A stretch of 64,000 nt of DNA from Lasiodiplodia sp. COLG20 (GCA_009801085.1 VNWV01000001.1:868001-932000); one strand, 5' to 3'; positions 1 through 12,409 are shown, counted from the first letter of the stretch. Notes: generated from the sequence alone by a model not told the origin. Numbers and translations: made by a program.

Positions 1-2833
1 ACCGCCGAGGAGAAGAAGGCGGAATTCCAGGAGCAGTTCCAGAAGCAGCTTGCTGAGGAGAGACGCAGGAAGGAGGAAGAGGAGAGGCTGACCAAGGAGA
101 AGAAAGAGAAAGAAGAGAAGGAGGCGGCAGAAGCACAAGCAGCCAAGGATAAGGCCGAAGCCGAGGAGAAGGCGGCAAAGGAGCGTGAAGCTGCCGAAGC
201 CGCTGCCAAGGAAGAGGCTGAAAAGAAGGCCAAGGAAGAGGCCGAGAAGAAAGCCAAGGAGGAGGAAGAGAAGAAGGCCAAGGAGGCTGAAGAAGAAGCC
301 GCCAAGAAGGCCAAGGAAGAAGAGGCAGAGCGCCTTCGCAAGGAGGAGGACGAGCGCCTCGAACGCGAAATTGCCGAGATGGAGGCCGCTGAGCGCGAGG
401 AAGAAGAGCGCGAAAGGGCCTTCCAAGAAAAGAAGAAGCGCGACAAGGAAGAAGCTGAGGCTAAGGCCGCAGAGGCTGCTGCCAAGGCTGATGAGGAGAT
501 GAAGCGCCTCGAACGTGAGGCAGAAGAGCGCGAGCTCGCGAAGGAGCGCGGCGAGAAGAAGGAGCAGTCCGAGGAAGACAAGGCCGAGGCTGCTAAGCTG
601 TTTGCTTCGCTCAAGAAGCCGACGTTTGGGCCTGGTGCCGCTGCTGCGGAAGCCGAGCCTGCTGCTTCAGACGCCATGCCCCCGCCTGCGCAGCCCGCTT
701 CGAAGGCGGCTGCTGCTAAGCCCAAGCCCGCTGCTCTCAAGCTTGAGACCCGTAAGCCTGTCGAGCCTCCGGCGCCCACTCCTGGTATGCAGTCCCTCAA
801 GTCTGCCCGCTTCCTGAGAGTGCAAAACGATGACCTCAGATATCCTGAGGGCATCAAGTCGCCAAACCCTGCACTCAACCAGGGCCGCGGTGGCAAGGGC
901 TTCAAGTACGACAAGGACTTCTTGCTGCAGTTCCAGGAGGTCTTCAAGGAGAAGCCTTCTGTTGATTGGGACAACAAGGTCAGGGAGACCGTCGGCGACG
1001 GCGGCGATTCTGCCCGCCCTGGATCTGCTCGCACTCCTTCTAATCTGGGCAGCCGCGGCTCTCGCACCATGCCACTTGTCGGAGGATCTATTGGCAACTT
1101 CGCACTGAACTCCCGCACCCTGCCTCCTGGCACCACTTCCAAGCAGCGATTCGAGATCTCCAATTCCTTGACTTCTCGTAGTTCCTCCGCCAACCCTATG
1201 GCAAGCTTTAGCGCTCGCCCAGGCAGTTTCCCCATGGCCCCAGGTATTGGCGGTCGTTCCGCATCGTCTTATGCTCCTGCCGCTGGCAACTCATCTCGCT
1301 CTGGCAGCGGTCGCAAGAACCAGAGCCGTCGTGGCAACGCCTCGAATAGAAATGAGGAGAAGACCATGCCCCTTACCGCCGGCGTTGAGGTTGCGCCCCT
1401 GGTTAAATCGACTACTGGCTGGGTTCCGACGAGTCTCACGCAGCCTGCTCAGCCCACCGCCGCCGCAGGCAACCTTGCTCCGGACGTTGTGCAAAGAAAG
1501 GTCAAGGCGGCCCTCAACAAGATGACTCCCGAGAAATTCGACAGAATTGCGGATCAGATCCTCGAGATCGCCAAGCAGTCCGAGAACGAGACCGATGGCA
1601 GGACGCTGCGCCAGGTCATCCAGCTCACCTTCGAAAAGGCTTGCGACGAGGCTCACTGGGCTTCGATGTACGCCAAGTTCTGCAAGCGCATGCTTGAGAC
1701 CATGTCTCCGGCCATCAAGGACGAGAAGGTGCGAGACAAGAACGACAACCCCGTCGTTGGTGGCAACCTTTTCCGCAAGTATCTGCTCAACCGCTGTCAA
1801 GAAGACTTCGAGCGGGGCTGGGAGGCCAACCTGCCTATGAAGAAGGAGGGCGAGAGCGAGGAAGCGGCTATGCTCAGCGACGATTACTACGTTGCTGCCG
1901 CTGCGAAGAGACGTGGTCTTGGTCTCATTCAGTTCATTGGTGAGCTCTACAAGCTTGGCATGCTCACTGTCCGCATCATGCACGAGTGTGTCATGAGACT
2001 GCTGAATTTCGAGGGTGTCCCCGACGAGTCCAACATCGAGTCTTTGGTCAAGCTACTCAGAACCGTCGGTGCCACCATGGAGACCAGCGAGGCTGGTGCC
2101 CAGATGATCCGCGCCTACTTTGAGCGCATCGAAAAGGTCAAGGACTTGCCTGCTCTTCCTAGCCGTATGCACTTCATGCTGCTTGATCTCGTTGATTTGA
2201 AGAGGTCAGGCTGGAAGTCGAAGGACGACTCCAAGGGCCCCAAGACCATCCAGGAGATTCACGAGGAGGCTCTTGCTGCTCAGCAGCAAGCCGAGCTCGA
2301 GAAGGCACGCAACCCGCCTCGTGGTGGACGTCCGCCTATCGGCCGTGGCGATGCCCGCTCCTTTTCTGGCGGTGGCATGATGCCCCCTCCGGACTACAAG
2401 CACAACACTCTCGGCATGGACGATCTCAGGAAGCTGTCTAAGAACGCTTCTGGTCGCACTTCGAGCTCTGGTCCTGGCACTTTCGGGCCTTCCTCGCTGT
2501 TCGCCGGTCGTAGCGGCAGCGGCCGCAGGAACCTCGGCCCTGGCGGTGGTTTGAACAGAACCGGCGACGACTCTGGCAACTCTTCCCGCACCGGAACCCC
2601 GCCTGTTAAGGAGAAGGAGACCCAGCCTACGCACACGAACTCGTTCAGGTAAGATTGTTTGACTGCTCTTTTACATACAGAAAAACTAACTTTGTTGCAG
2701 TGCGCTAGCAGCTCTTGAGGGTGGAGATGACGGCGGCCACGAGGCTGCCTCTCCTGAGCCAAGCAAGGTCCAGCCAGCCACAACTGGCGGCGAGAAGAAG
2801 GAAGGTGCCGGGGCACCGGCGACCGAGTCATAG
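1..2833 (+). CDS. Eukaryotic translation initiation factor 4G (eIF4F scaffold), 5'-truncated by the window edge
   Basis: Scaffold of the cap-binding complex, joining eIF4E to eIF4A and the 43S ribosome in the cytoplasm. The frame is open from base 1, so the start lies outside. Two exons: <1-2648 and 2701-2833 (intron 2649-2700, GTAAGA..GCAG), about 926 codons in view. Bases 1-570 encode a Lys/Glu/Ala-rich charged helix. A canonical eIF4E-binding motif Y-x4-L-L (YDKDFLL) sits at 907-927. The MIF4G HEAT domain covers about 1480-2220 (starts near VQRKVKAALNKMTPEKFD). The C-terminus is Gly/Ser/Arg-rich, as in fungal eIF4G, and no MA3 domain follows. The last exon adds 44 codons to a TAG. Family assignment is firm; the exact N-terminus is not visible. 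Confidence 0.93.
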
Positions 2834-5269
2834 ATTCCTTTCACATCCTACGGCATCCGCTTTCTACGACCGTGGCTCTTCCTCTTCGGATCTTCTCGGT
2901 TCGACCGTTTTCTACATCAGTTGCATAGACTTCGGCTTGCTTGCGCATCTGAACGGGCTGCATTTTCGCATGGGTCTCTTCGTGGGCTGTCTTAAGACAA
3001 AAGTTCTTCTCCATTTCTTCGGGTTTCGGGCAGGGTTTGGGCAAAAAGAAAGGGCTGTCGTGTTTTCTCCAATTCCCATTGCTTCTCTGCTTTTCTCTCG
3101 CGCGATGAACGTTCATGTATGGCGGGGACATTACCCCACGGCGTTGACGGCATTTTCCTTTTCCCTAATGATTTCTTTTGCGAGTATGATCAGCGGAAAG
3201 AGAGGTTGGAGGACCCTTTTCGTTGCTAGCCGGTCAAACAGACATCCTCGATCGGCATCTTACCCTGGGATATGGACTCGTGGCTTCGCTCGCTTTTTTG
3301 GTTCGGCTGTCAATATTGCTAGGTATTGTGCGGCCCGGGCTCTCTAAGCCAGCTTTGCGTCGGGTCGGTTTCTTTCGTGGCCTTCGCGTCAAGCGTTGCT
3401 TGCTCGGGAATAACAAGGCTTTTTCTTTTCCTTCGTGCGGGCTCGTGGAGGAAGGCAGCGGAACGTTGTGACGATCAACCGCACAAAAAAGGAGGCAGGA
3501 CTGGCTTGATGATCGCGACGTATGAACGGGTTGGGAAAATGGAACGGACGAATGATGGAGCGGCCGGGCTGGTTTTCTCTTCTCCTACCGCTACCGCTGC
3601 TGCTTCTGCAGGTGCTCTGCGATTTCTCCTATTTTCCTTTCCTCCTTATTGCCCTCTTTACTCTGTACACAAGAGACCGCAAATAATCATACAAGGTTTA
3701 AAAAAACGAGAGGTGGTGCAAATTGATTGACGTGAATTCACGTAGCTCATGTGAAGTGACGTAGGTAGGATACGATTTGCTAGTGGGTGAAGGGAGGTAT
3801 CATCTCACTTTCTCGCTACGCAATGCACATCAAAGATACCTACCTGCGCGTGCGCGCGCTACCACTAGCCTACCGTTTATTCGGGAGGAAGAGGAAGCGG
3901 GGTGCTATAGTAATCATATTATCCGTCGCTAAACGATAAAAAAGAAGCTTGGGCGGTAATATGCGCCTGATGCGATGATCTTATTAATGCCAAATCAAAT
4001 GTTTCGATGCCCTTTTCTTAATAAATGGTCCTTCCGCTTAGTAGCAGTAACCACATTTCATTTTATTGTTGCTGCACACCCGCGCCCAAGGTATTGGGTT
4101 TTCTCAGCTCTGACACTTGGTGATCCTGTCCCTCACTGCATACCCGTTGTTCCTCGCGATCTTCTGTTATGTGTGGGGGCGGGGCAGACCGAGACTTACG
4201 CAATGATTGGGCGATCGCGGGAGGATCGTGGCGCTCTCGTGGCGATTGCAGTTGGATCTCCAAGAACATTTGTGCATAATCCGTGTGAGTGATGAAGAAT
4301 AAAGCAAAGTTTAAGTGGTCAGGTGCACAACACAAGTACAAGGTCGTTTCTGTATTGTAATAGAAATGTGTGTGCACGTTAATACGTAATCAAATTATGA
4401 ACAGTAAAAAGAGGAAATGCGTGCTACAGCTTTCAACTCAACCATCCTTTTCTCAACATCAATAGAATCGATTTTGGCCTTTCCTAAGCTAGAACATGAA
4501 GATGTTTGAAGAGTTATTGGGGTCTAGACTTCCAGATTTGCGCGATCTACATGCTGCTGCAGGTCTGAGAAATTGATTGAGGTCTTGCACGACGTACACC
4601 ATGACGCTGTGTAATGCCATAATGCAGGTTCGGAGTCGCTTCCTAGTTGTTGCTTTGGAGGAAAAAGTGGTGACCTCTCTCTTTGATATTTCTTTTCTTG
4701 CAGAGAGTACACGCTACTAATAATCCGTGAGGCTAAGCTAAGCCGGCGTAGTGGTATCTCCAGGCGAGAACAGTAGCTGCTGGAGGACGATAATTGGCGA
4801 TAGATGAGAGCCAGATCGTCACAATAATCTAGATAGCGAGCGAGACACAGCAGAGCGTTTACTTCATCTGACGCAATATCCCAAGCGACGTTCCCTTGTA
4901 AGTAGGATGTTTGCATATAGCCGGTGGACCCTGCAGGGAACAAGCCTGGTGACCAGCCGCTGTTGCTGATGTGTGGTTTCGTCAGACCCCGGTGGCGCAG
5001 TCGGCTCGTCAAATCAGGATCGAGACGCGGGTGGATCATGCAACTGCAAACGCTGGCGTTAGTTAGACACGAAGACGTCATAGCTCCCTTGCGGGTGGTC
5101 GAGCGTAGGGAGGAAAGCGGGGACCACCAACCTTGAAGCCTATATTAACAGCCGCTCCTCCACACGCTACGCTCGAAAATCGTGTCGGAAGAATCAACCA
5201 GGTACTGCTTTCGAAAGCGGGTGCAAATCAGCTAAATCAATACAACGACACACAAAACACTTCAACATC
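2834..5269. other. Gene-poor interval after eIF4G
   Basis: About 2.4 kb in which I see no convincing gene. Open frames here (for example 2715-3347 + and 4524-5081 -) lack domains, splice-consistent extensions or coding-like composition. The first several hundred bases are probably 3' UTR. A 14-bp perfect palindrome ACGTGAATTCACGT lies at 3730-3743, close to further ACGT/TGACG cores. AT content rises after about 3890. Confidence 0.5.
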
Positions 5270-5678
5270 ATGTCATCTGACGAGAACCAAAACAAGCCAG
5301 GTATGTACGGAATACGTCTTGCAACACTCAACCACCACCACTATTTCGACTTATTTCCTTCAACAACCACCCACTAAACGCTAATTAGGCATCCTTGGAT
5401 CCTTAGGAAACGTTGCTGGTAGTGCTGCCGGCACTGTCGGAAAGGGCGTCTCGGGCGTCACCAACACGCTAGGGGATACGGTCGGTACTGTTGGCAAAGG
5501 TCTCGGTGATACCCTCACCGGAGTGACGAAGGGCCTTGGCGACACCACTAAGGGTGAGTGCTTCACCATCAAGATCATAGAGCACCGGAACTGATGACAT
5601 GTAGGTGTTGGAAACACTGTCAACGCCGGAACCGATAAGGTCTCGGACACCGTGGGTGGCCAGAGCGACAAGAAGTGA
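5270..5678 (+). CDS. Small Gly/Thr/Val-rich repetitive hydrophilic protein, function unknown
   Basis: Three exons with consistent phase: 5270-5300, 5389-5553, 5605-5678 (introns GTATGT..TTAG and GTGAGT..GTAG), giving 89 residues. The start follows an A-rich leader (CATCATG). The protein opens with the polar MSSDENQNKPG and continues as about 65 residues of degenerate repeats around G-x-V-x2-G and L-G-D-T-(V/L/T), ending QSDKK. There is no signal peptide, membrane segment or cysteine. The composition resembles LEA/hydrophilin-like stress proteins of fungi, but that is a resemblance only. Its neighbour downstream is enoyl-CoA hydratase on the other strand, ending 231 bp away. Gene existence is well supported by the three-exon phase fit. 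Confidence 0.75.
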
Positions 5679-5909
5679 AGCAGGGGGTGTGGGAGGGATG
5701 GTGATGGCATAATGATCATTATGTACTGAGGATGCATGGAACCTGTAGTGCTAGCGTGTAATGATAAGTAATTCTCCTCGTCACTAGTGACTATTCTCAC
5801 GACACGGTGTATTATGATTTAAAATTCAAAACGTAATGCTCATACATCACCTGCAAGCATCATCTTCACAATTAAGGCGAATTGCCATTGTTTTCGCACC
5901 TATGTAACA

Positions 5910-6894
5910 TCACTCATTGGTCCATTCCGGCTTCTTCTTTTCGGCGAACGCGGTCATGCCTAGAACCCATCAGTCAGAGAGCACAGCGCAAATTGCAAGG
6001 AACACTTACCAATCTTCTGATCTTTGCTTCCGAACAAGCTGTGAAAGACTCTCCGCTCAAAGTCGACGCCCTCCCTGATTCCCAGGTCCTGGCTCTTGTT
6101 AACCACCTCCTTGCCGGCCTTGACAGCTATCCTGCTGTAGCTGGCAATCTTGGCGGCAGTGTCAATGGCACCATTGACACACTCATCGGCGGAGTCGAAG
6201 ACCTTGGCAGCAAGACCCCACTCGTAAGCCTGCTTCCCAGTAAAGTTATCGCCGGTGAGGACAAGGTCCATGGCTTTCGCCTTGCCGATGGCGCGCGTCA
6301 GACGCTGAGATCCACCAGCACCGGGGATGACGCCGAGCTTGATCTCGGGCTGACCAAAGGTGGCGCTGGTGGAGCAGTACAAGATATCAGCCATCATAGC
6401 AAGCTCACAGCCACCACCAAGGGCGTAGCCGTTAACGGCGGAGATGACGGGCTTCTTGATCTGGGAGGTCATGTCGGACCAGTTCTCGATGAAGTCGCGG
6501 CCGTAGGCATCGGCAAAGGACTTGTCCTTCATCTCCTTGATGTCGGCGCCGGCGGCGAAGGCTTTCGCAGAGCCGGTGATGACAACGGCGCCCGTGTCGG
6601 CGTCGGCGTCGAGCTTGCGCAAGGCATCGTTGAGCTCGGCGATGAGCGGGGAGAAGAGGGCGTTGAGGGCTTTGGGGCGGTTCAGAGTGACTGAGGTGGG
6701 ACGTGATTGTTAGCATGGAACCAAGCACTGCTGGGGAACTGGTTCATACCCAGTCCCACGCCAGGCTTTGGTGTGGAGACCTGAATGTGTTCATATGAGG
6801 GCAACGCGGCGGAGTAGCATCGAACAAGGCGGGGAAAAGCGGGCGAGCGGACGAATTGAGAGGCAAGCCTCCGCGATGCGAGGAATGAAGCCAT
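5910..6894 (-). CDS. Mitochondrial enoyl-CoA hydratase (short-chain, ECHS1 type)
   Basis: Hydrates trans-2-enoyl-CoA to 3-hydroxyacyl-CoA in mitochondrial beta-oxidation and branched-chain amino-acid breakdown. Exons on the minus strand: 6750-6894, 6010-6690, 5910-5959 (introns of 59 and 50 nt), 291 residues. The start at 6894 gives a typical arginine-rich presequence (MASFLASRRLASQFVRS). An in-frame upstream Met (6966) exists but would put 24 extra residues ahead of it. The crotonase oxyanion and active-site segments are present: ITGSAKAFAAGADIKEM, then the two catalytic glutamates E144 (GGGCE) and E164 (GQPEIK), at the same numbers as in the rat enzyme. The C-terminus is FAEKKKPEWTNE, typical of the family. 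Confidence 0.95.
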
Positions 6895-7309
6895 TGTGTG
6901 TGCTGGGCCGTGAGGGAAGAGAAGGGCAGGTGAGGGGCGGCGTAGAGCTCTGGCGGAGCTCAGCATGTGCTATTGCCGAGGGAAGCCGCCCTGCGTCATC
7001 GGCGCGGAGATGCCTGAACGGCAAGGCACACACCGAGAGGTGCCTCAGGCAGCGAGGGGCACGGCCGTTTCAGGCGACTTGTCCAAAGTTGGGGGAGGCG
7101 CAACACCAGCCGCGCAGTTCGCAGTCGCGCCAGCGCCCGTTGAGCCATCCTCCCATCTCCGACAAAAAAAGGTTGCGTGTCTTGCTCAGCCACTCCACTT
7201 CCCACGGGCCGCCTTGACTTTCGGCCAGCACGCACCATCTCTTATACTCCTCATCCGCCCTCCTTCTGTTTGCGCACCCTCTTCGTCCACCCTCGTCGCC
7301 TCTGCTATC
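6895..7309. promoter_or_regulatory. Divergent promoter, enoyl-CoA hydratase / RER1
   Basis: 415 bp between two start codons pointing away from each other. It is GC-rich with a pyrimidine-rich stretch just before the RER1 ATG. I see no TATA box or distinctive operator. Role inferred from position only. Confidence 0.4.
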
Positions 7310-8043
7310 ATGGACGCGCCTGAACCTGATACCCCCTTTGCCGCCGTGAGCGCGCAAACCACCAAGTATGGCCAGGTAATGACAGCTACAGACGCTTGAT
7401 TCAGGAATTGGCGCACTCACCCACGCACCTCCAGATCTACCAAGCCTACCTCGACAAGTCGACGCCCTTCATCACCCAGCGCTGGATCGGCACCGCCGTG
7501 CTCTTCCTGATTTTTGGCCTGCGCATCGTGTTTGCGCAGGGCTGGTACATTGGTATGGGAATGCCGTATGGATTTGTTGCAAGCAAAGGCTGACGCGTGG
7601 CGCAGTTGCCTACTCGCTGGGAATTTACCTCCTGAACCTCTTCCTGGCCTTCATTTCGCCCAAATTCGACCCGGCGCTGGAGCAGGATGAGGGCATGGAG
7701 GACGGCACGGCCGGCGGCCTGCCCACCAAAGAGGAGGACGAGTTCCGCCCGTTCGTGAGGAGGCTGCCTGAGTTCAAGTTCTGGTACTCGGCCACCAAGG
7801 CCATCGCCATCGGCTTCTTCTGCACCTGGTTCCAAATGTTCGACCTGCCTGTCTTCTGGCCCGTCCTGGTCGTCTACTGGCTGATTCTCTTCTGCTTGAC
7901 GAGTAAGTTTTTTTTTTTTCCTCGCCGGATCCGGAGCTACAACGGCGGCTAACAAGTGCGCAGTGCGGAGGCAAATCCAGCATATGATCAAGTACCGCTA
8001 CGTGCCCTTCACGGTCGGCAAGAAGCAGTTCCGCGCCAAATGA
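7310..8043 (+). CDS. RER1: RER1, ER-retention/retrieval receptor of the cis-Golgi
   Basis: Returns escaped ER membrane proteins from the cis-Golgi in COPI vesicles. Four exons: 7310-7375, 7435-7552, 7606-7902, 7964-8043 (introns 59, 53 and 61 nt), 186 residues, the usual size. Recognisable RER1 features are YQAYLDKSTPFITQRW, several hydrophobic segments (around residues 38-60, 63-80, 120-160), the acidic loop with LPTKEEDEFRPFVRRLPEFKFW, and the C-terminal cytosolic tail MIKYRYVPFTVGKKQF. The last intron begins GTAAG followed by a long T tract. It is divergent from the enoyl-CoA hydratase gene. Confidence 0.95.
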
Positions 8044-8851
8044 GCGGCGATGAGAGAGATGCGGAGCGAAAGCGGGCGACACTTTTGCTGCAGATGGACC
8101 GCTGTACTCATACAACCGTTGGCTTAGCCTCAGCATAATTTGGAGTCGGGAGGGTATAATGCGCCATGGCCGTTGGTGGCAGCGTGTATGTGTATGTATG
8201 GACATGGAGTTATGAACAAGACTGGCTTGGATCAATCGACAGTCATCAATTACCGCCAAATTCTGCCTGCCGTGCTGGGGAGATTCCAGTCTTCTCGATG
8301 TGTGCGACTTTGATAGCTGACAGACAGTTACTTTGACTGTATAGATGAGAAATTGGACTCGCAATTCACAAACTGCACCCCACGCGAGGATAGGAGCAAG
8401 GATCACGGTATCTGCACGACCGTGACTTTAATTCTCCTACAGGAACAAAACGGAAGCGCTCAGGCGCTGCATCTGCGGCGCGCTGGGCTGGCGTGCTGAC
8501 GGCGCGACAGGTGATTGGCTGGACTGTTGCAGCGATCCCCCGCCGGGATGCCCCTCAACACCACGCGCCTGTGCACATGTCGCCACGAGGACCTGTAAGA
8601 GGTCCGTTCCTGGGCGCTGCTTGCCTGCCCGATCAGCGTCACGCTAACATCTCGCCGAAGCGTGCCAGAGAAGAGCCGCAACATGTGCGTCCAACAAGCT
8701 GCCCTCATTGGTGTTCTGTCTGGTCTCATGCCTTTCTGTCTTCCGTCTTCGCTCCATCATGCGCGCAGCGACTGTTTGCTTGGTGGCCGTGATATATCCA
8801 TACCTCGCTCCGTCTTGACACTTCCGCCTACCATCTCCCTCAGCATTCAAC
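8044..8851. other. Intergenic: RER1 3' side and BTA1 promoter
   Basis: About 800 bp without a supportable gene. It should hold the RER1 3' UTR and the BTA1 promoter; the last 60 bp before the BTA1 start are pyrimidine-rich (CTTCCGCC, TCTCCCTC), as is common for fungal leaders. No clear PHO-type CACGTG site was seen. Confidence 0.4.
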
Positions 8852-11720
8852 ATGACGCTCGCCGAGCTCGGCGTCTTCCCGGCCATCAGCCTTCCATTCA
8901 GTGCCGACGTCCAGGTTGCTCTTTTCCTCGTCGGCTATGTTGCCCTACTTGCCCTCATTCTTTACGTTGGCTTCCGCTGGGACAAGCCTGGTAGGAAGCA
9001 ATCCGCCTGCTCGCCGAACCTAGTCGATGCCTATTTTCGCTTCATCTGGGGCTGCTTTGTCAAGCCTCACACTGGCGACCGCAATGGAAGCCAGCAGGAT
9101 GCCCTGGAGAGTTTCTACAAGCAACAGGCCTCCGTCTACGATGCCACCCGCGCCAAGCTGCTCCACGGCCGTAACGACATGTTGGGTCTGGCCGCTGCGC
9201 AGTTGCAGCAAAAGGCCAATGCTGGGCTCTACCCACGTAAGCCCATCTGGATTGATGTAAGTTTTTCTCTGTTCTGTACAATGAAAGTGACGAACTCGCG
9301 TCATGAATACTGACGCGGTGTAGGTTGGCGGTGGTACAGGCTGGAACATCGAGCAGATGGCCAAGTTCGTCGACGTCCCTGACTTTTTCCGTTCTGTCTA
9401 CCTCGTCGACTTCTCACCTTCCCTCTGTGATATCGCCAGAGCCCGCTTCACGCGCCTAGGCTGGGCCAATGTCAAAGTCATCTGCCAGGACGCGCGTACA
9501 TTCCGGCTTGCCGACTATGAGTCGGCTGATGAGACAGCTCTGATCGCCTTGAGCCAGAACGACTACGTCTCAGGGGGCAGATCAAACCACATCGGCGCGG
9601 AACTCGTGACTATGAGCTATGCTCTGTCCATGATCCCCGAATTCTACCCTGTCATCGACTCGCTCTCCTCTTTACTCTCCCTCAATGGTATAATCGGCGT
9701 CGTCGATTTCTATGTCCAGAGCAAGGTCGACTTCCAGAGCAGGAACTATGTTGGAGGTGTCATCGACAGACACTGCATGTGGCTCTCTCGTGTCTTCTGG
9801 AGGACATGGTTCGAAATCGACAGAGTGAACCTTGAGCCTGCTCGAAGGGACTACCTCGAGTACAAGTTTGGGACCATCCTCAACGTCAACGCCCGCAACC
9901 ATTTCCTTGGTGTCCGCATCCCTTATTACGTCTGGATTGGCTGCTCCAAACAGAGTGGCTCATCCCACAGTAAGCTTGCAGAGATTGACGCCGCTGCCAC
10001 CGAATCGCCCTTCTTGTCTGCTCTAGACCTCCAGGCCAGGACCTCTGGTCGCCGCGACAGTGGCATAGAACTTCACAGCAAAGCCTACGAGTCCGCCGTC
10101 GTTAATCTCGCTGCCAGTCTCCCCCTGCCGGCCAGTTGGTTTCAGAACCATCACTGGCGTATCTACTACGATGACCAGCTGGAGAAACACCGCCAGTTCA
10201 AAGATGAATACATCTACGCCTTCACTTGGGAAGATAGCCGTGTCGATGCTCGCCTACTTCAGGTGAACTCGAATGATGTTATTCTGGCAATAACGAGTGC
10301 TGGTGACAACATCCTGTCCTTTGCCCTGGAGAAGCCAAAGCGGATCCACGCTGTTGATTTAAAGTAGGTCCCTCAAGCGTTCCTTTGCATCAACCCCTAC
10401 ATAAGTCCTAACAATGGTGTTTCGTACAGCCCGAATCAGAACCATCTTCTTGAGCTCAAAGTCGCCGCTTTCACTGCGCTCCCTTATGCAGATGTATGGA
10501 AGCTTTTTGGTGAAGGCAAGCATGAGTCTTTCCGCGAATTGCTCATTAGCAAGCTTTCACCACACCTCTCCAGTCTTGCCTTCCAGTTCTGGTTGCATCA
10601 CGGAGAACAGGCCTTCTCGGCCTCTGGGAAAGGGCTGTATTCAACCGGTGGCTCGGGTTTTGCGCTCGCATGGGTTGGACGTTTACTGCGCTTCATGGGT
10701 CTCGAGCAAGAAGTTGATAGGATGTGCGCTGCAGAGACGTTGAACGAGCAGCGCGAGATCTGGCAGCGCAGTATCCGAAAAATTCTGCTTAGCAGGCTCC
10801 TCGCATGGACGGTCATCGGCAACGAGAAATGGTTGTGGAAGGCTCTGGGTGTCCCGCCAAACCAGAGGAACATGATCGAGGAGGATTATGCGAAACTGAA
10901 CGGAGAGGAGCAGTCTTCAAAGCGACAAGGAAGCCGCACCTCCTCAAACGGTGCTCTTGCCAGCGGCCTCATGTCCGGACATGCCATTTGGCAGTACGCC
11001 GTGAACACGCTCGATCCCGTCGTCAACAACACGCTGCTCAGCAACGACAACCACTACTACATGGTCTGCCTCAAGGGCCACTACACGCGCCGCTCGCACC
11101 CGGACTACCTCACGCCCAAGGCCCACATCAAGCTCTCCAAGTCCTCACCCTCGACGCCGTCCTCTCCACTCTCGTCCCCTTTCTCTTCCCCAACCACCTC
11201 CCCTCGCCCCGAGCACCACCACCACAACCCCTCCCCCCTCGGCCCATCCCCCATCCCCGCGCCCTCTCCACGCAGCACCAGCACCGCCTTCAACGGGCTG
11301 CGCATCCACACGGACGAGATGAACGAGGTGCTAGCGCGCATGGCGCCGGCGACCTTGACCATCGCCGTCGTCATGGACAGCATGGACTGGTTCGACCCGA
11401 ACGCCTCTCCAGCAGCGGCGGACCCGGCGACGGCGCAGATCCGCGCGCTCAACCGCGCGCTGCGGGCCCGCGGCCGCGTGCTCCTGCGCTCCGCCTCGCT
11501 GCAGCCCTGGTACGTCGCCGTCTTCGAGCGCAACGGCTTCGCCGCCCGCCGCGTCGGCGCGAGGTGGCCCGGCGAGTGCATCGACCGCGTCAACATGTAC
11601 GCTAGTACGTGGATCTGTACTAAGGTGGCAGAGGTGGCGGTGGCGGACGGCGGGGAGGAGGGGGAGCTGTCAAAGTGTGTCGATGGGCTCGGGAGGCCGA
11701 TGGAGAGGCTGGACATCTGA
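8852..11720 (+). CDS. BTA1: Betaine lipid (DGTS) synthase, BtaB-BtaA fusion
   Basis: Makes diacylglyceryl-trimethylhomoserine, a phosphorus-free membrane lipid of fungi, by 3-amino-3-carboxypropyl transfer to diacylglycerol followed by three N-methylations. Exons 8852-9256, 9324-10363, 10430-11720, 911 residues. A membrane anchor is at about residues 20-42. The methyltransferase (BtaB-like) part follows, with SAM motif I VGGGTGW starting at residue 136, exactly at an exon junction, and YLVDFSPSLCDIARARF. The BtaA-like (DUF3419) half has its own nucleotide motif HAVDLNPNQNHLLELK spanning the second intron, plus FLISKL..HHGEQAFSASGKGLYSTGGSGFALAW. A low-complexity Ser/Pro/His linker occupies 11135-11280 and may be lineage-specific. 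Likely induced by low phosphate in other fungi; no such signal was identified here. Confidence 0.93.
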
Positions 11721-12409
11721 GCGGTGGTGGGCGGGAGTATTGGCTGGTCGAGTTGATTGGTTTTGGTCATGGTATGGCTTGATATCCTGGAGGCATGCTG
11801 TTTCGACTTGTAGCTTCGTTTGTCGGTTTCTTGTTCTTGCGTTTCTTTCGGTAGTGGCATTCATTTTGTTGATCCTTTTTCTCAGATAGACAAGAGAACG
11901 TGAATTTAGAGAGCATTTCTCTTTGCAAACCTGATTGAATGGCCAAGGTTGCGGAAGCAAGTGAAAACTGATGATTTGGCACGGGTGGCAGAGGCTAATT
12001 CTGTGCCACAGATGCATTTGCAGACGCAACCACGAGAATGAGATTTTGTTTACTTTTCATTAACTTCAGAGTAAAGTACTGTTTCTGGGATTCAAAGTCC
12101 TCGCTGGAAGTTTACATTTAATTTACCAAGCTAGAATTACGATGGTTTTAACTTTGTATACTCGGTATCTACACGCATAAAATTCATCAGGAGGATCATA
12201 GGTTTGCGCATGAGGCTATGACAACTGTGTGTGAGCAAATCTGCAGCTGTCAAAGCCTCTGTCATTGTCCGAAAGCCGCCATATAAATCCTTTAAGGAAA
12301 CAACTTTTAAAACAACTGCAACTGTACATACGAGCAAACATAATCAACCAGATCTACGCGGTCTTGTACTATCTTTGCTTCACTTTCAAATACTCAGACA
12401 GCAGTAATA
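11721..12409. other. Intergenic downstream of BTA1
   Basis: About 690 bp, AT-richer than its surroundings, presumably BTA1 3' UTR plus the promoter of the small gene that follows. No gene or repeat was recognised. Confidence 0.4.

Noticed and set aside
1291..1983. 230-codon minus-strand open frame inside eIF4G
   Set aside because: Antisense to the MIF4G domain; no independent coding evidence.
2715..3347. 210-codon plus-strand open frame after eIF4G
   Set aside because: Starts inside the last eIF4G exon in another frame and continues into presumed 3' UTR; no family features.
4524..5081. 185-codon minus-strand open frame
   Set aside because: No domain, low-complexity Ser stretch, no splice-consistent extension; consistent with chance in a gene-poor stretch.
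6432..6728. Alternative minus-strand frame within enoyl-CoA hydratase
   Set aside because: Arg/His-rich out-of-frame reading of the same exon; the conserved crotonase frame is unambiguous.
11135..11280. Ser/Pro/His-rich stretch in BTA1 as a possible unspliced intron
   Set aside because: The frame stays open with regular codons and no good donor/acceptor pair bounds it; more likely a disordered linker.
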